64,000 nucleotides of DNA from Gordius sp. MW1 (taxonomy: Eukaryota > Nematomorpha > Gordioida > Gordea > Gordiidae), in NCBI GenBank assembly GCA_964036665.1, contig OZ038530.1, positions 9,450,501-9,514,500 on the forward strand, in the 5' to 3' direction. Each line of letters begins with the position of its first letter. The stretch's first letter is position 1. Below the pieces are notes generated by a model that did no database searches, was not told the DNA's origin, and worked only from the letters and a program-made list of their open reading frames with translations. Made by a program: the position numbers and the translations under genes. This document shows positions 48,254 through 59,830 of this stretch, in pieces.

Positions 48254-51200
48254 TTAATCTTGTTTCTTGACAATCCTAGGCTCTATGAATGGGGTCAAAA
48301 CATCGACAAATTGCTTATTAAACATTTCAGTTGAAAATTTGGAAGAGACCGCTTCTCTGGCATTAGTCCGCAAGTCTTCCCTTTGATTAGGACTCATTTG
48401 GATAATTTGCAAAATTTTGTCACAATAATCCGCATCTGAATCGGCCAAAAAGCCCACAGGTTTTCCTAACATAAAGTAATATCATATAATAAATTAAAAA
48501 TGGAAAAAATCATATAAATTCCCAGTGAGTTTTTATCCTCAAGTACTTGAGTTGTAGGATTACTTTTTCTTTTGTATTATAAACCCACAAATGTATACAG
48601 CCTACTAAACCTACAACGGTCTTAAAATAATCAATTAAATTAGATCCCAACATAATTGTAGTTATCTTTTAAAAAAACTTTATATTGGAACAAACTGACT
48701 TACCTTTATAGGGTTGCATAATGTCAAGCTTAGGGCCACCCGAATTGTTAGCTATCATAACAACCCCAGCTGCCATGCATTCAACAATACCTATAGTATA
48801 GTGAATATAATAATAGCAATTCTTCTCACCAACAACATAATATGTAAGATAAAAATGATAATTATTTAAAAGGCAGGAGAGGTATCAATTTATCGAAAAG
48901 CTAAACAATATTCTTATAATTTCAAGCATAATTTTGTTAATCTATGAGATTTTAAAATATAATGGGAGGAGGTAAGTTGGTTTTCTATGACACTATCCAT
49001 GATGGTTGCATAATCATACTTTAGATGTTTATAAAGTTGATCATTTGATAAAAAATAATTTTAATTGACTGAATAAGTTAACTATTATTTCCTAATGGTT
49101 TACCATTTATAAAAAAAATAATTAATTATGGGTCAGGAGAATGAAGTGGCAAAAACAAAGGGTGAAGATGATCAAGTATTGTATTGTATGATAATACTTA
49201 AAAATATATATTAAAATACATACTGACAAATATGTTATATTATTTCTTACAATTAGAGAACTGCACGGGCGGCCCGAGGCCCGTTAAATTTTTAGGCTTT
49301 GAAATTCCGGGCCGGGCCTAATCTATAAATTATAGGCCCGGCCCGGAATAATTTAGAAGAGTCTACGTAGTCTTTTATTCTGTTTAAAACAATCAATAAT
49401 ATTTCCAAAAAATTAATTACAAGTTATTGATTCTTTTAAACACTCATTTATTCATTTCGCGCTTATTCTAATATACAAACAATTAAGTATGGAACGAAAA
49501 AAATCTACTGCTAATAGCTGAAAATATTCAGAAAGAATTTTATAAAGTAAAAGAAAATTTTAGAGAAAAGAGTGAAGCATGGAAAAGATTATAAGAAAAT
49601 AAATTTTGTTTTTTGTAAGATTTGCAGGAATGTGTTATGCTATAATTCCTGCTCATCAGGCAATATTTATGTTAGTTTTGATAATGCTTAATATGGAACA
49701 CCCATCTCCAAAAACATAAAAGCTGTGAAGAAGTCCAAGAAAATAAAAATTGGACAATTACCTATGCAAGCCACTTTTAACAAAACTTACAAATCCTGCA
49801 AAAATCAAAAAAGATCTCATATCCTCAATAACCCAATTTTGTTGAATGGATATGGCATGAAACATCTTCTATGAAGAAAGAGGTAGAGGAAAATGAAGTT
49901 GACACCAACACAAGTTAAAGATCAATGAGAAAAAAAATAAAATTATCGGATTGGTCGAAAGACCACAGTGGTCATTTTTAGCGCTTAGCCCTCTTGTTTG
50001 TAAGATTTTTTTGACACCTGATTTGGCCTCGAGCGAGAGGTGTTTTTCGTCAGCTGGCCGCATTTATGAAGAGCGGAGAACAAATCTAAAACACGGAAAT
50101 TTTTGATGCCTGTGCTTTTTGCATCAAAATAGTTTTTTATCCATTTATAATTTTTTTATGTGCTTTTTATTATTTTGTAAAAAATTTTACCAAAATTTAG
50201 TTTGATTAAGTTTCTGCAATTACCAAAATTCCGGGCCCGGGCTGGGCTCGGGCCTTGTTTTTGAAGATGCTAAAATACGGGCCCGGGCCGGGCCTATTTT
50301 CCCATTTTAATTACGGGCCCGGGCCGGGCCTTAAAAAAATCGATTTTGCAGGTCTCTACTTACAATACGTCTTTATAAAAAACATTAACACTTCAACCAT
50401 AGTCATACACATAATTTAATATAATGAACCTATTCCAAAATGTTCATCCTTCATAGTATGGAGACCAATCATGGAAGTTGCCATGAGCTCTTTGATCTCA
50501 TTGAATGATATATTTAATTTAAATTCAACATGATTGCTAATCTTTAAATCTTCACATAATTTTCTTAATATAGTGATCCTTCCTTCATCCTCATAATTTC
50601 TGCAACTACCTACCAGGATTAGTTTTGGATGATATTGTTTCAAATTCAAATTATTAGCTAATTTTTCTAAGAGCATCTAATGATACGAAAATATACATGA
50701 ATAATATGTGTATATAAATCAAGAATACCTTGAATAATAATATTTGTTTAGAATGATTTTTTTCTGGCCTAAATTGACCAATCGATACTAAAGCAAAAAC
50801 TTCAGTCTTTAAAATGTCTTCTGACTTATTTAAAATTTGACCAAATATTTTGGTATCACATGGTGGATATAATACATAAGTAATTTTAGTTATTTCCCAC
50901 AGTTTGATTATATGATTCTTAGTCCAGGTTGAATTAACAAAAACAAAATCAGATGCCTTTCCCACCATTTTATAAAGTTTGGCAAACAAATTATAATAAT
51001 AAAGTTTGCATTGACTTAGACATTTATATTGTGCAAGATATTCTAAAAAATATATCAAAAATAAATTAAAAAACCTTTGTTATTAAATTTTGCTTCTCTT
51101 CTTTTAACTAAGTCTATCATATCTGTACTTATTGTGGGATAATGCACATAGCAGCCTACATATTTTGAGCCAAAATATTTGAAAAATGGCAATACAAAGG

Positions 51201-51698
51201 CATAACCAGCTGTGTCTATGAATATATCAGGGGCAAACTTATATAATGCTTCTAATCCTAAAAACATGGACCCAATACTTTGTCCAAGAAGAGTAAATAT
51301 TGGATAATACTTTGCCTGGATAAATGCTCTATATTTTAATATAACAAATCTTATGTGTTTGGAATTCAAATCTATTCCAAAATTTTTATTCACATTTTTT
51401 ATATAATTCTCAGGTGAAACTTTATCCCCTGTATAGACAATATATTCATGATCAGGGAATCTAAGCTTTTTATAGTCATTTCTTATATTAAATACTTGAT
51501 TTGCAATGCCTTTAGAGCACACCATAAAACGCGTTCACCCCCACCACCATCATTTGCATATGGATGAAAAAATCCAATAGTTTTCACTTTTTTGTTTCGC
51601 ACCTTATCATAGTGTCTGAATAAAACTATGACTAGAAATGTTAATGTTATAACGACGGCATAAAGTATGAAAGAAAAATATTTTAACAGATGAAGCAT
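48254..51698 (-). CDS. ALG11: ALG11 alpha-1,2-mannosyltransferase, 6 exons
   Basis: ER-membrane glycosyltransferase (GT4 family) that adds the fourth and fifth mannoses to the dolichol-linked N-glycan precursor on the cytosolic face, using GDP-mannose. Exons: 51698-51496, 51460-51075, 51042-50729, 50676-50430, 48790-48704, 48465-48254; 1,449 nt, 482 aa (human 492). The start is the first in-frame ATG, giving an N-terminal membrane anchor (about residues 5-30). Then come the [20 protein letters not shown] signature, [23 protein letters not shown], and the GT4 E-x7-E motif EHFGIGIVE, which spans exons 4 and 5 and is followed by CMAAG and SGGPKLDI. Introns 1 and 2 are 35 and 32 nt. Intron 4 carries a hAT insertion. 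Confidence 0.95.
49254..50358 (+). mobile_element. hAT element in ALG11 intron 4
   Basis: 1,105 bp. Inverted ends TAGAGAACTGCA / TGCAGGTCTCTA and the exact 8-bp target duplication CTTACAAT (49246-49253, 50359-50366). Subterminal GGCCCGGCCCGG repeats point inward from both ends. Near 49610-49740 a broken frame resembles a BED zinc finger (CKICRNVLC...), interrupted by a stop. Non-autonomous. Confidence 0.9.
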
Positions 51699-52924
51699 CG
51701 TTGCAAGTAAGGACAATTGGTCTAAAAGAAATAAAATGTCATTTTGTGAGTTGTATCTAACTTGTGTTCCCCCCTTGTGCAATTTTTATTTAATTATTAA
51801 TTAATTTAAAGCAGATACATCAAGGATCCAACGCATTAGGAAAGCTTGAGGCGTATTATCTGCGTGTGCACCTAAAATAATCTCCTTTAACACATTTTTT
51901 GTTTCATATAACAATATATAAAAGCTTGCCCTTATTTCAAAAAACAGAAAAAAATATTATATACTTTAATTTACAATTCCTAGTACTTTATTAGAGTAAA
52001 CCCCATTTTCCGTCATAAATATTCTTGCCATTTACTAAAGATTCTGTAAAACAGGAAATCCTCAACATAAACCTATTAAAGGTATTAGATGTTATATATT
52101 GTAAAATCCAGGAATTAAGTTATTAAAACCCGCTCGCCACAACTTTTTTCGGTCTATCACAAATATATATTATCTAGTTATATCGATTATTGAGAGCACT
52201 AATTTAGAAGGCCGCGATTTTCGAAAAGGAATGATAGACGAAGTCATTCTGGAATTAAGCGAAGGCTTAAAGAGGTGGCATGTTAAAATACATGTTGGCT
52301 TACTTTATAAGTGTCGTATTCGAGGGACGAAATCATGCCCTCATTAACCCGTCCCGCCCCTGAATGACCCCGCCCCATCTTTCTAGTTTGTGTTCTATTT
52401 ATTTCTAAGATTCAAGTTTTGTTCTGTTTTAGTCTGATGTCTGACATTTGGAATGAGTAAGGATAATTACTTTCAACAGTTCTCAATGAGCTAGAAACTA
52501 GCTTTGGATAAGTTTGAAATATTATCATTAAATGAGAGCTCGGAAGGAGATAAATGAGGCGGAGGCAAAGATTTAATGGCTAATTTAAAGATAGTTAAGG
52601 GAGAAGAAGGATAACAGATAAAGGGGAGTATCGGCAATTGTTCTCAGATATCTTGGAGGGCTGGGCTGTGATGAGATATAAGGATTTTTGAGACCATGCC
52701 TTTTTAGGATAGGTACGATTGTAGATGCAGGGGAAAAGGGTAATAAAAAGGGAAAATATAGGCTAAGAAAGAATAAGAAAACACAACAACGAAACCTTTA
52801 ATGGGTTACCAGGCCTAAAATTCGGCGCGGGATGGGTTAGTGAGGGCCTGGTTTTGTCCAGTAGATTCGACACCTTCGCCTTATTTGGCCCGGGGTTACA
52901 ACGTCAAGTCGCGAATAAATTGCA
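51699..52924. other. ALG11 upstream region, nothing recognised
   Basis: AT-rich sequence that must include the ALG11 promoter. No motif, repeat end or convincing frame was found. A more GC-rich stretch at about 52320-52380 and 52800-52910 stands out but is unassigned. Confidence 0.4.
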
Positions 52925-53191
52925 TCACATGAATTGGGTTCTTAAAATGCGTAAGAATGGTGCTATAATATAATGCGTATCGTCCGCTTCTGTCCAGTCT
53001 TTTCGTCTTCTTTTTAAGATCCCCGTCGAATCTTCAAGGTTGAACGGATAGAGTAAAATGCACGTTGTGATCCAGCTATCAACCCAATGAACGGCTTCTT
53101 TCCCGTGTAACTTGTTTCCTGCAAAAAATAATGAAAATTTGTCCCACATGTCCTCAACCCTCTTATGAAAAATTTTCTTTACCGTAATCAA
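52925..53191 (-). CDS. Hypothetical 88-aa ORF, unassigned
   Basis: A protein-like frame with Trp-rich segments (VEDMWDKFSLFFAGNKLHG, VHWVDSWITTC) ending ...ILRTQFM. A possible splice acceptor (TTTTTTGCAG) lies inside at about 53117-53126, so only the last ~64 codons may be exonic. It starts just beside the hAT element at 53226. It could be a terminal exon or a transposon scrap; I do not recognise it. Confidence 0.3.
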   Translation of the reverse strand: MITVKKIFHKRVEDMWDKFSLFFAGNKLHGKEAVHWVDSWITTCILLYPFNLEDSTGILKRRRKDWTEADDTHYIIAPFLRILRTQFM

Positions 53192-53225
53192 ATTATTGAA
53201 TTCGCCCGGGTATCTTTAATTACCT

Positions 53226-54438
53226 TAGAGCTCTGCAAAGTCACTTATTTTCACCGAACCGACACAAAAGCGTTTAAATCCTTTCAACCCGAACCCGACC
53301 CGACGCGAAAGCGTTTTAAATTTTTCAACTCGAATCCGACCCGACCTGAAGGTAAAAAAAGTTATTGGTGCAGATGGTTTTAAATTGCAACTTATTGTTA
53401 CCTCAAAAAAACAAGTTTCATAACAATTTAAAACATGTTTGCCAGAAGTGAAAGCATTAGAAAAAATGCAGATACTAATTTAGAAAAGTTTTAGAATATT
53501 TCACCCAAATCAAAGTATTTCTCTTTAGGCCATTTATCGTCAGTAGGCATCATAAAAAATGCAGACATAAACTTTTGCTAAATTAAATGCCTTATCAACT
53601 CACCGAAAACCCTCGCCGAATTCACCCTGGGACATTAGCGAACATCCCTCCATTATCATAAAGAAGGCCTTAAATTGAGTACCTTTTATAATAATTATCA
53701 ATTTTATTATGAAAGATACCTAAATATTAACTTTAATCCTAAATTGAATGATTAATATGCTTATTTGTTGGGGGACATTTTTTAACATTGGAACATTCAA
53801 TTCGGCGAGATGGTTTTCGGCAAGTTGACTGGCCACCAAAATGAGTCTATCTGTATTATCAAGCAATTTTTTAAGGCTATTATAGGTTGATGCAATATGG
53901 TGCGGAATGAAAGGAGAAAATTGATCATTTTCTTCAAAACAATAATTTTCTAAATCATTTGTGTAAAATAATGTTTTTTTTACATTTTAATCATTCGTAT
54001 AATAAATAATTATGATAATTTATTTTATTCTAGTGTATATGTTAGGCGGTAAAACAAGTTGAGACTAATATTTAAAAAAGAAAAATAGTAGTTCAGAAAA
54101 TCGTTAATAAGCTTTGTGATATCATTTATATGTTTAACATAATTTATATTTATAGCATATACTTTAACTTTCTGAATTCAAAATTGCGCAAATCCAAAAA
54201 TCAGATGAAAATTAAAAGGAAATAATATAAATGAATAAATGAGATAAGTTAATCAAACGGCATTCATTTAAAATATGTGTCTGTTATGCAATGTATGATT
54301 AACATTCAACTCGACCTGAACCCGGCCCAAAAGTGTTTAAAAAATTTTAAATCCGAACCCGAAAGCATTTTAAAATCTTCAACCCGAACCCGACCCGAAG
54401 GCATTTTACGGGTTTCGGGTCATCCGTGCAGGGCTTTA
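53226..54438. mobile_element. Non-autonomous hAT element, 1.2 kb
   Basis: Inverted ends TAGAGCTCTGCA / TGCAGGGCTTTA and the exact 8-bp target duplication AATTACCT (53218-53225, 54439-54446). CCCGAACCCGACCCGA-type repeats occupy both subterminal regions. No transposase frame. Confidence 0.88.
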
Positions 54439-54699
54439 AATTACCTTAGACATCTTGAACTTTTTTTACACCCTAAAATATAACTAATTCCCGTCTTTAT
54501 ATTTTTCTGATATGGTCAGTGGGCGTTCGTAGGATTTTTTTTGGGGGGAGGGGAAAGGGGGGGGGGAGGGGGATCTTCAAATATTAAATAAATTTTATAA
54601 AAAAAAAATGCATTACATAGAGATAATTTAGTCAAATTAGTCTCTATTTTAAATTGTGCCCTAGATGGCATGTTAATTAGAGTTATTCTTATTTGATTC

Positions 54700-55502
54700 A
54701 CGGTTACCACCCGTCGTAAATCGGTCCCTCTTTACAAAACCCGAACCGGAATCGTATTTAAAATCTTTTCGTTGGAGGAGTTACCAGCTTTAAGAAGTTT
54801 TGCATCAAGGTCCGGCCACGAGTGGTTGGAGGCCATCCCAAGTCGGACCCATGACCTTCAACTCTCCAACAACGAGTTCAGGATCGCAACAGGGCTCCGC
54901 CTAGGTTGTGATATAGTTGCCCCCCATCAATGCAACTTATGTGGCTCATCTGTAGGTACAAAAGGTTATCACGGCCTACATTGCAAATTTAATAAGGCCA
55001 GATTTTTACGTCACACATCTGTTAATGCTCTTCTACAGAAGACATTCAATAAGGCTGGCTTTCCCTCCCAATTGGAGCCTAATGGTCTTTGCCTTAGCGA
55101 CAAGAAAAGACCCGATGGACAGACTCTCATCCCATGGGCAAAAGGGCTATGCCTAGCATGGGACTACACTTGTCCGGATGCCTTTGCACCCTCAAACCAT
55201 AACAAAGACCCCCTTGTCGATTCTGAAAGAATAAAGTCAGCTAAATACGCAGAACTTAATTCCTCACTCCTTTTCTGCCCTATAGTGACCACTACCCTTA
55301 CAACAATAGGGCCTAAAACCCAAGCCCTCCTGAAAGAATTGGGGCGCCGTTTAGCTGCCAATACCCTTGACAAAAGGGAAACTTTTTTTTTAAAACAGAA
55401 AATCGGAATTATAATTTGTCATTTCAACGCGATCGCAATTTTTGAATGTTTACCTCGCATATAATTTTTATAGTATATATAGTTTCATTTAATAAAAGAT
55501 AT

Positions 55503-55532
<30 letters not shown>
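54700..55532 (+). mobile_element. 5'-truncated RLE-type LINE, copy 2
   Basis: Same family and layout as the copy at 780-1877. The coding block is followed by AATAAA near 55490 and a 24-base poly-A tail at 55509-55532. The long clean tail suggests a fairly recent insertion. The 5' limit is approximate. Confidence 0.8.
54772..55464 (+). pseudogene. LINE CCHC + restriction-like endonuclease fragment
   Basis: 230 codons with no internal stop. Visible: SGHEWLEAIPSR, RIATGLRLGCD, the CCHC cluster (CNLC...HGLHC), FLRHTSVNALL, RPDGQTLIPWAKGLCLAWD and ...IKSAKYAEL. The PDG-x15-D-...K order fits a PD-(D/E)xK endonuclease of the R2/NeSL kind. The reverse transcriptase is missing through 5' truncation, and the initial residue is not a real start. 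Confidence 0.68.
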
Positions 55533-55533
<1 letters not shown>

Positions 55534-56527
55534 ATATCAAAACGATTAAAAATTTATATACATAATGGAGCATCCATGCGAGTTTGTCCAGCCAAATATA
55601 GATTTTACATTCAGGTTGGAGTAAAGATGATGAGAATATAAAAAGCTAATTTAGTATTAAAATTTTTAACACAACACATTATTATTATGTTGACGTAAAG
55701 TCTTACTTAATTAAAAAACGAAATTATCTCGATAATAAATACCCACTTTTAAAACTAAAATGAATTTCCTCTATTCTATTTCAGTTGTTTCCCCTTTTCA
55801 ACTTGACAGCAATTAATGCCTGTGATAGGTGTAGATTAACATTGGTTCTAAATTTATTATTAATAACACCTGTTTAGGCGAATTTAGTCCTGCAAATTGT
55901 TTTCATTGGGCTGAGCTTAATACAAGTTTGGTGTTTTTGTAATGCCCGTCCAAAAAAATAAAGTATTTAAGCCCTTATAAATTTTAAACAAATATTCAGA
56001 ATATGAATTTTTCTCGTAAAACACAATAAATTTAATTGCTAGTAATAAGTGAGAGAAACCATAAAAATTTCGATAAATGATTTTTTGAAAATTAAATTAT
56101 TTTGAAACGATTGAATCCTAATTTTTTCAGTTGCTTTGCAGTTTAAAAAATTATTTAAAATATAATTTAAGAGGCCCGATCAATTTGGTAGAATCCAAGA
56201 TGCAGGAATCTTCTCGAGCCCAATTTGGGCTAAAAATAGATCCAAAGTGGATTTTTTTATAATTCCTACTTAGATGATACAATAATATTGTTTTTTTGAC
56301 GTTCTGTCACCTTATGTTATTCGCAACATTATTCCCAATAATAACAAGATATAAGCACAAATAATTTTTTTAAGAAATTCATTTATTTAGTAAAGTAAAA
56401 TTGAGTATTACGACGCTATCGTACTTATTAATTTTGTATTACATACATATTTGTCCGCGAGGAAGGGACCCCCCCCCCCAAGCACGCTATTAAATCTTCT
56501 AATTTATAAGTTAGATACCGTATATAA
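55533..56527. other. No gene or repeat end recognised
   Basis: AT-rich sequence with no supported feature. Confidence 0.5.
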
Positions 56528-57845
56528 TTAATGTATACTACTCTCAAAAAAATCGTTTTTGCTAATGATGACCGTTATGAAAGTTTCTGTATCAAATATC
56601 AAGGGTAAAGGGCCATTTAATTGTATTTTAATTGTAGGGATTTTACTTAAAATTACATTTAGGACGTTTAAGTTGGATTCGCTACTGGGGTCGTTTTCTA
56701 CAATACACTTTTTATTATTAATTGGCAATTTTTCTTTCCATTAATTTTTACCCGTCCTTTCAAAGTCGCGACATTTTTTTATTACTCATTTTTCTTAATT
56801 CAACATTAACCACGTTAGCATGATCATTATTTGGTATAATAAGTCGTCCATATTCTCCCCATACAACCATACTTGCGCTTAATAATCCTTTTTGGCGTAG
56901 GCGTTTTCATCGTCACTCGATGAGCTAGTTTTAAGGTGTTTAAGATTACTTCACCTTTTAGCCCTCTAATTATTATTAACTTTTTAAACCTTTCCGTTTT
57001 AAATATGCCTTTTTATAATTACCAGATTCCGCAAACACTAAAATTGGTAATATTATACCAATATTGATTTGTAAACGCCCCAACAAAAGTGGGATCAATT
57101 TTATATTCTACAATGATGGACCGGTACATGTACAATAGTTACCTAGAGCCTAACACCGTTTACTCTAGTCGCACGCTCACTATCCTTATTTCCGCGTGTT
57201 ATTATCTTTCGATAATATCTCATATGGTACTTGTCCTCACTCACTATATATGACTACCCCATTTTTAGAGCATTTTTGCTACTTATGCCATTATTTAGCA
57301 TGACTAATGTGGTTTCAGGGTTATTATATAATTTGTATTTAAATTCCTCACGTAATAAATTTACTTTAATAGTAATAAACCGTATCACTTTGGTTTTATT
57401 TTAATAATTCCATCCAAAATATTTTTTATATTTTACTGATATTTTATTTTCACAAGACGTTATCCTCCCTTAAATGTTAAAATGGAATTAATTCTTAATA
57501 ATTTTATTTTAATATCTTTATTATTACATTTTTTAGCCAATGATTATTGACCAAACGCCGTCTCTTGCTATCGGATTATTAAATATAGGTATTTATGTAT
57601 GCGGATATATATAATAGATTTATAATTTAATTTGTGGGGGTTTGGAATTATTATTTTATATTTTATTAAGTTGATGTATTTTTTAAGAGTGTATAATTTA
57701 ATTTATATGTTTCATACAATAAATTATGGCATTTTATTAATTAATTAAATTGGCGCTTATTGTTTATGGTATTTGGGAAATTCAAAATTATTTTTACAAA
57801 ATTCAGCTCTATGCCCTATTACTCCACATTTAATGCACCTGGGAC
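56528..57845 (-). mobile_element. Decayed LTR-retrotransposon gag-protease relic
   Basis: Read on the minus strand, a CCHC zinc knuckle (CIKCGVIGHRAEFC) near 57795-57840 is followed about 1.1 kb later by a retropepsin-like segment (KIQLNGPLPLIFDTETFITV) in the frame 56728-56528, with the active-site glycine replaced by Glu. The order matches gag then protease. No LTRs, RT or integrase were found. This is an old fossil, distinct from the element at 17044. Confidence 0.55.
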
Positions 57846-57934
57846 CTTTATAAATGTTTAAACTATTTTTGTGAGGTGGGGAATTGTATTAATAGATTAT
57901 ATACAGTTTTTCCTATCATTATTGCTTTGAAGGA

Positions 57935-58160
57935 GATAATAATTATCCCATTTAGGAGTGCCGCAATTGACATAAAAAGTAAAATCTAATTAGCGCCATC
58001 TCTAGGCAATTTCAATTAGAGATTAATTTGACTATATTATATATCCCTCCCTACCTTTTATATCATGGAGCTCGAAAATGATATTGCCTATAGATGGAGC
58101 TAATTAAAGTATACTTTTAAGTTAATTGCGGCACTCTCAAATGGGGTTATTATTATCTTC
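57935..58160. mobile_element. Palindromic MITE with GAGTGCCGCAATT ends
   Basis: The left arm (GATAATAATTATCCCATTTA then GGAGTGCCGCAATT) and right arm (AATTGCGGCACTCTCAAATGGGG) are inverted repeats that extend inward through a GCGCCATCTCTAGGCAATTT block, so most of the unit is palindromic. Confidence 0.7.
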
Positions 58161-58265
58161 TTCAAAATAATAACAAACACGCAATTTATTAATTAATTTC
58201 TTGAATAATATAACAAAAAATTATTTTATTCCTTAACCACCATAAAAATGGATTGAATCTAATCT

Positions 58266-58411
58266 CTGGCGTAGCCAGACGGGGGGGGGGGAAACGGGAA
58301 ATCCCCCCCCCCGAAAAAAAAATATCAAATGTTTATTTTGTTTTTTTAAATAATGTTACAAAAAAATTTTATAATTTTTCCCCCCCCCAGAGAAAATCCT
58401 GGCTACGCGCC
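58266..58411. mobile_element. GGCGTAGCCAG-ended MITE, divergent copy
   Basis: GGCGTAGCCAG at the left and CCTGGCTACGC at the right are inverted repeats enclosing poly-G, AT-rich and poly-C blocks. The interior differs from the KSR-intron copies. Confidence 0.55.
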
Positions 58412-58544
58412 TGAATCTAATTAAACCTCTACATATCTATCTCGCTAGATTGTGACTAGAAAATTAAATATGGCATACTGATGAGCTCTAATAAAACTTA
58501 AAACGTTATATGTCTGTTATCACTTTCGAAGTGAATGCTAAAAA

Positions 58545-58660
58545 AGATGGGAATATATATAGTCAAATTAGTCTCTAATTAAAATTGCCTATAGATGGCG
58601 CTAATTAAAGTGAATTTTTAAGTTAATTGCGGCACTCCTAAATGGGGTTGTTAATATCTT
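58545..58660. mobile_element. Half-copy of the GAGTGCCGCAATT MITE
   Basis: Carries only the right arm: ATTGCCTATAGATGGCGCT through AATTGCGGCACTCCTAAATG. The opposite arm is absent. Confidence 0.65.
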
Positions 58661-58938
58661 TTTTAAACTATTAACAAAAATTAATTTCAAATATCATTAT
58701 TGTTATTGAAATAAGTCCTATTAAAATTAAATGCGGTATAATTTATCATATAAGCCTTATAAAAACACGATTATTGCATCTATATATTGGTAATTTAAAA
58801 CTTTGCTAAGGCAATGGTAGATTGAAAAAGGACACTAGTAAACTATTTAAATAATACATTTGTTATTTCCGTGCGAATTAATCAATTCGCGTAAACAATT
58901 TTTTTATGTTTAATCTTTAAGCAGAAAGCAAACCTATT

Positions 58939-59330
58939 GAAGTGCAAAAAACTCTTCCACCTGTGTTAAAATTCCCAAATTTATTAAAATGATGTATACA
59001 TTTTGATATTATAATTTATGGTTAATAAAAGATGCATTTTATACTAAATTATTTATTACAGTCTTTTATCAATTTATTATTGTATTTATTAAAGGTCAGA
59101 TTTATCAATAAAGTTAAATAAGAACCTAGACATATATACAATTCTCATTTTTATATTATATAGTGCAAAAACTCTTCCATCTGTGTTAAAATTTACTAAA
59201 ATGATCTATACATTTTTAATTAAGGTCAGCTTTATCAATAAAGTTAAATAAGAACCTAGACATATATACAATTCTCATTTTTATATTATATTTTTTGTAA
59301 TTAAGAAACAATATCATAATTATAATATTT
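58939..59330 (+). repeat. Tandem direct repeats
   Basis: AGTGCAAAAA(A)CTCTTCCA at 58939 and 59161, and GGTCAG(A/C)TTTATCAATAAAG at about 59094 and 59224, define a repeated unit of roughly 130-220 bp with internal deletions. Confidence 0.65.
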
Positions 59331-59830
59331 GTTTCTGAATAAAACTTTTAATTCTGAACTCAATAATGTCCGAAGAACTGAGATATATCAACATATATTG
59401 GCACTTTGTTAAAATTATTTTAATTTTTCTGCTTTTAACGCGTAAAAAATGACAAAATTAGATTTTTTTAATTTATTTAGCCACGCAGGAGGGGACACGA
59501 CCGTCCTATAATAATAATAATTGACGTGAAAAATAATCAAAAAAATGACTTTGATACTCAATGTTTCAAATCGTAAAAACAGCACATTCCTACATTTATC
59601 ACGCAACAAACGATAGATACGCAGGTTACGTTTGATTGACATTTTAACGTCAAAACGTATAAAACTTGACCCCTCAAAAACTACTGGACCGATTTGGCTC
59701 GAACAAATCTTAAAACACGCTCCGGAGTTTGGAGAATAAACTGTAAAATTTTGAGCCAAATCGGTCCGGTAGTTCTCCAAAATTGGTGGCGGCATATATA
59801 ATATACACAGTTTCATTTTTATATATAAGA
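59280..59830 (-). mobile_element. Helitron copy A, 5' part
   Basis: On the minus strand the element starts TCTTATATATAAAAATG at 59830 and shares about 550 bp with copy B (GACTTTGATACTCAATGTTTC, GAGGGGACACGACCGTCC). Its 3' end could not be located, so it may be truncated. It abuts the 3' end of copy B. Confidence 0.65.

Noticed and set aside
58850-58860. 3' end of Helitron copy A at a CTAG
   Set aside because: An A|CTAG string exists, but there is no adjoining stem-loop, so the end of copy A was left undefined.
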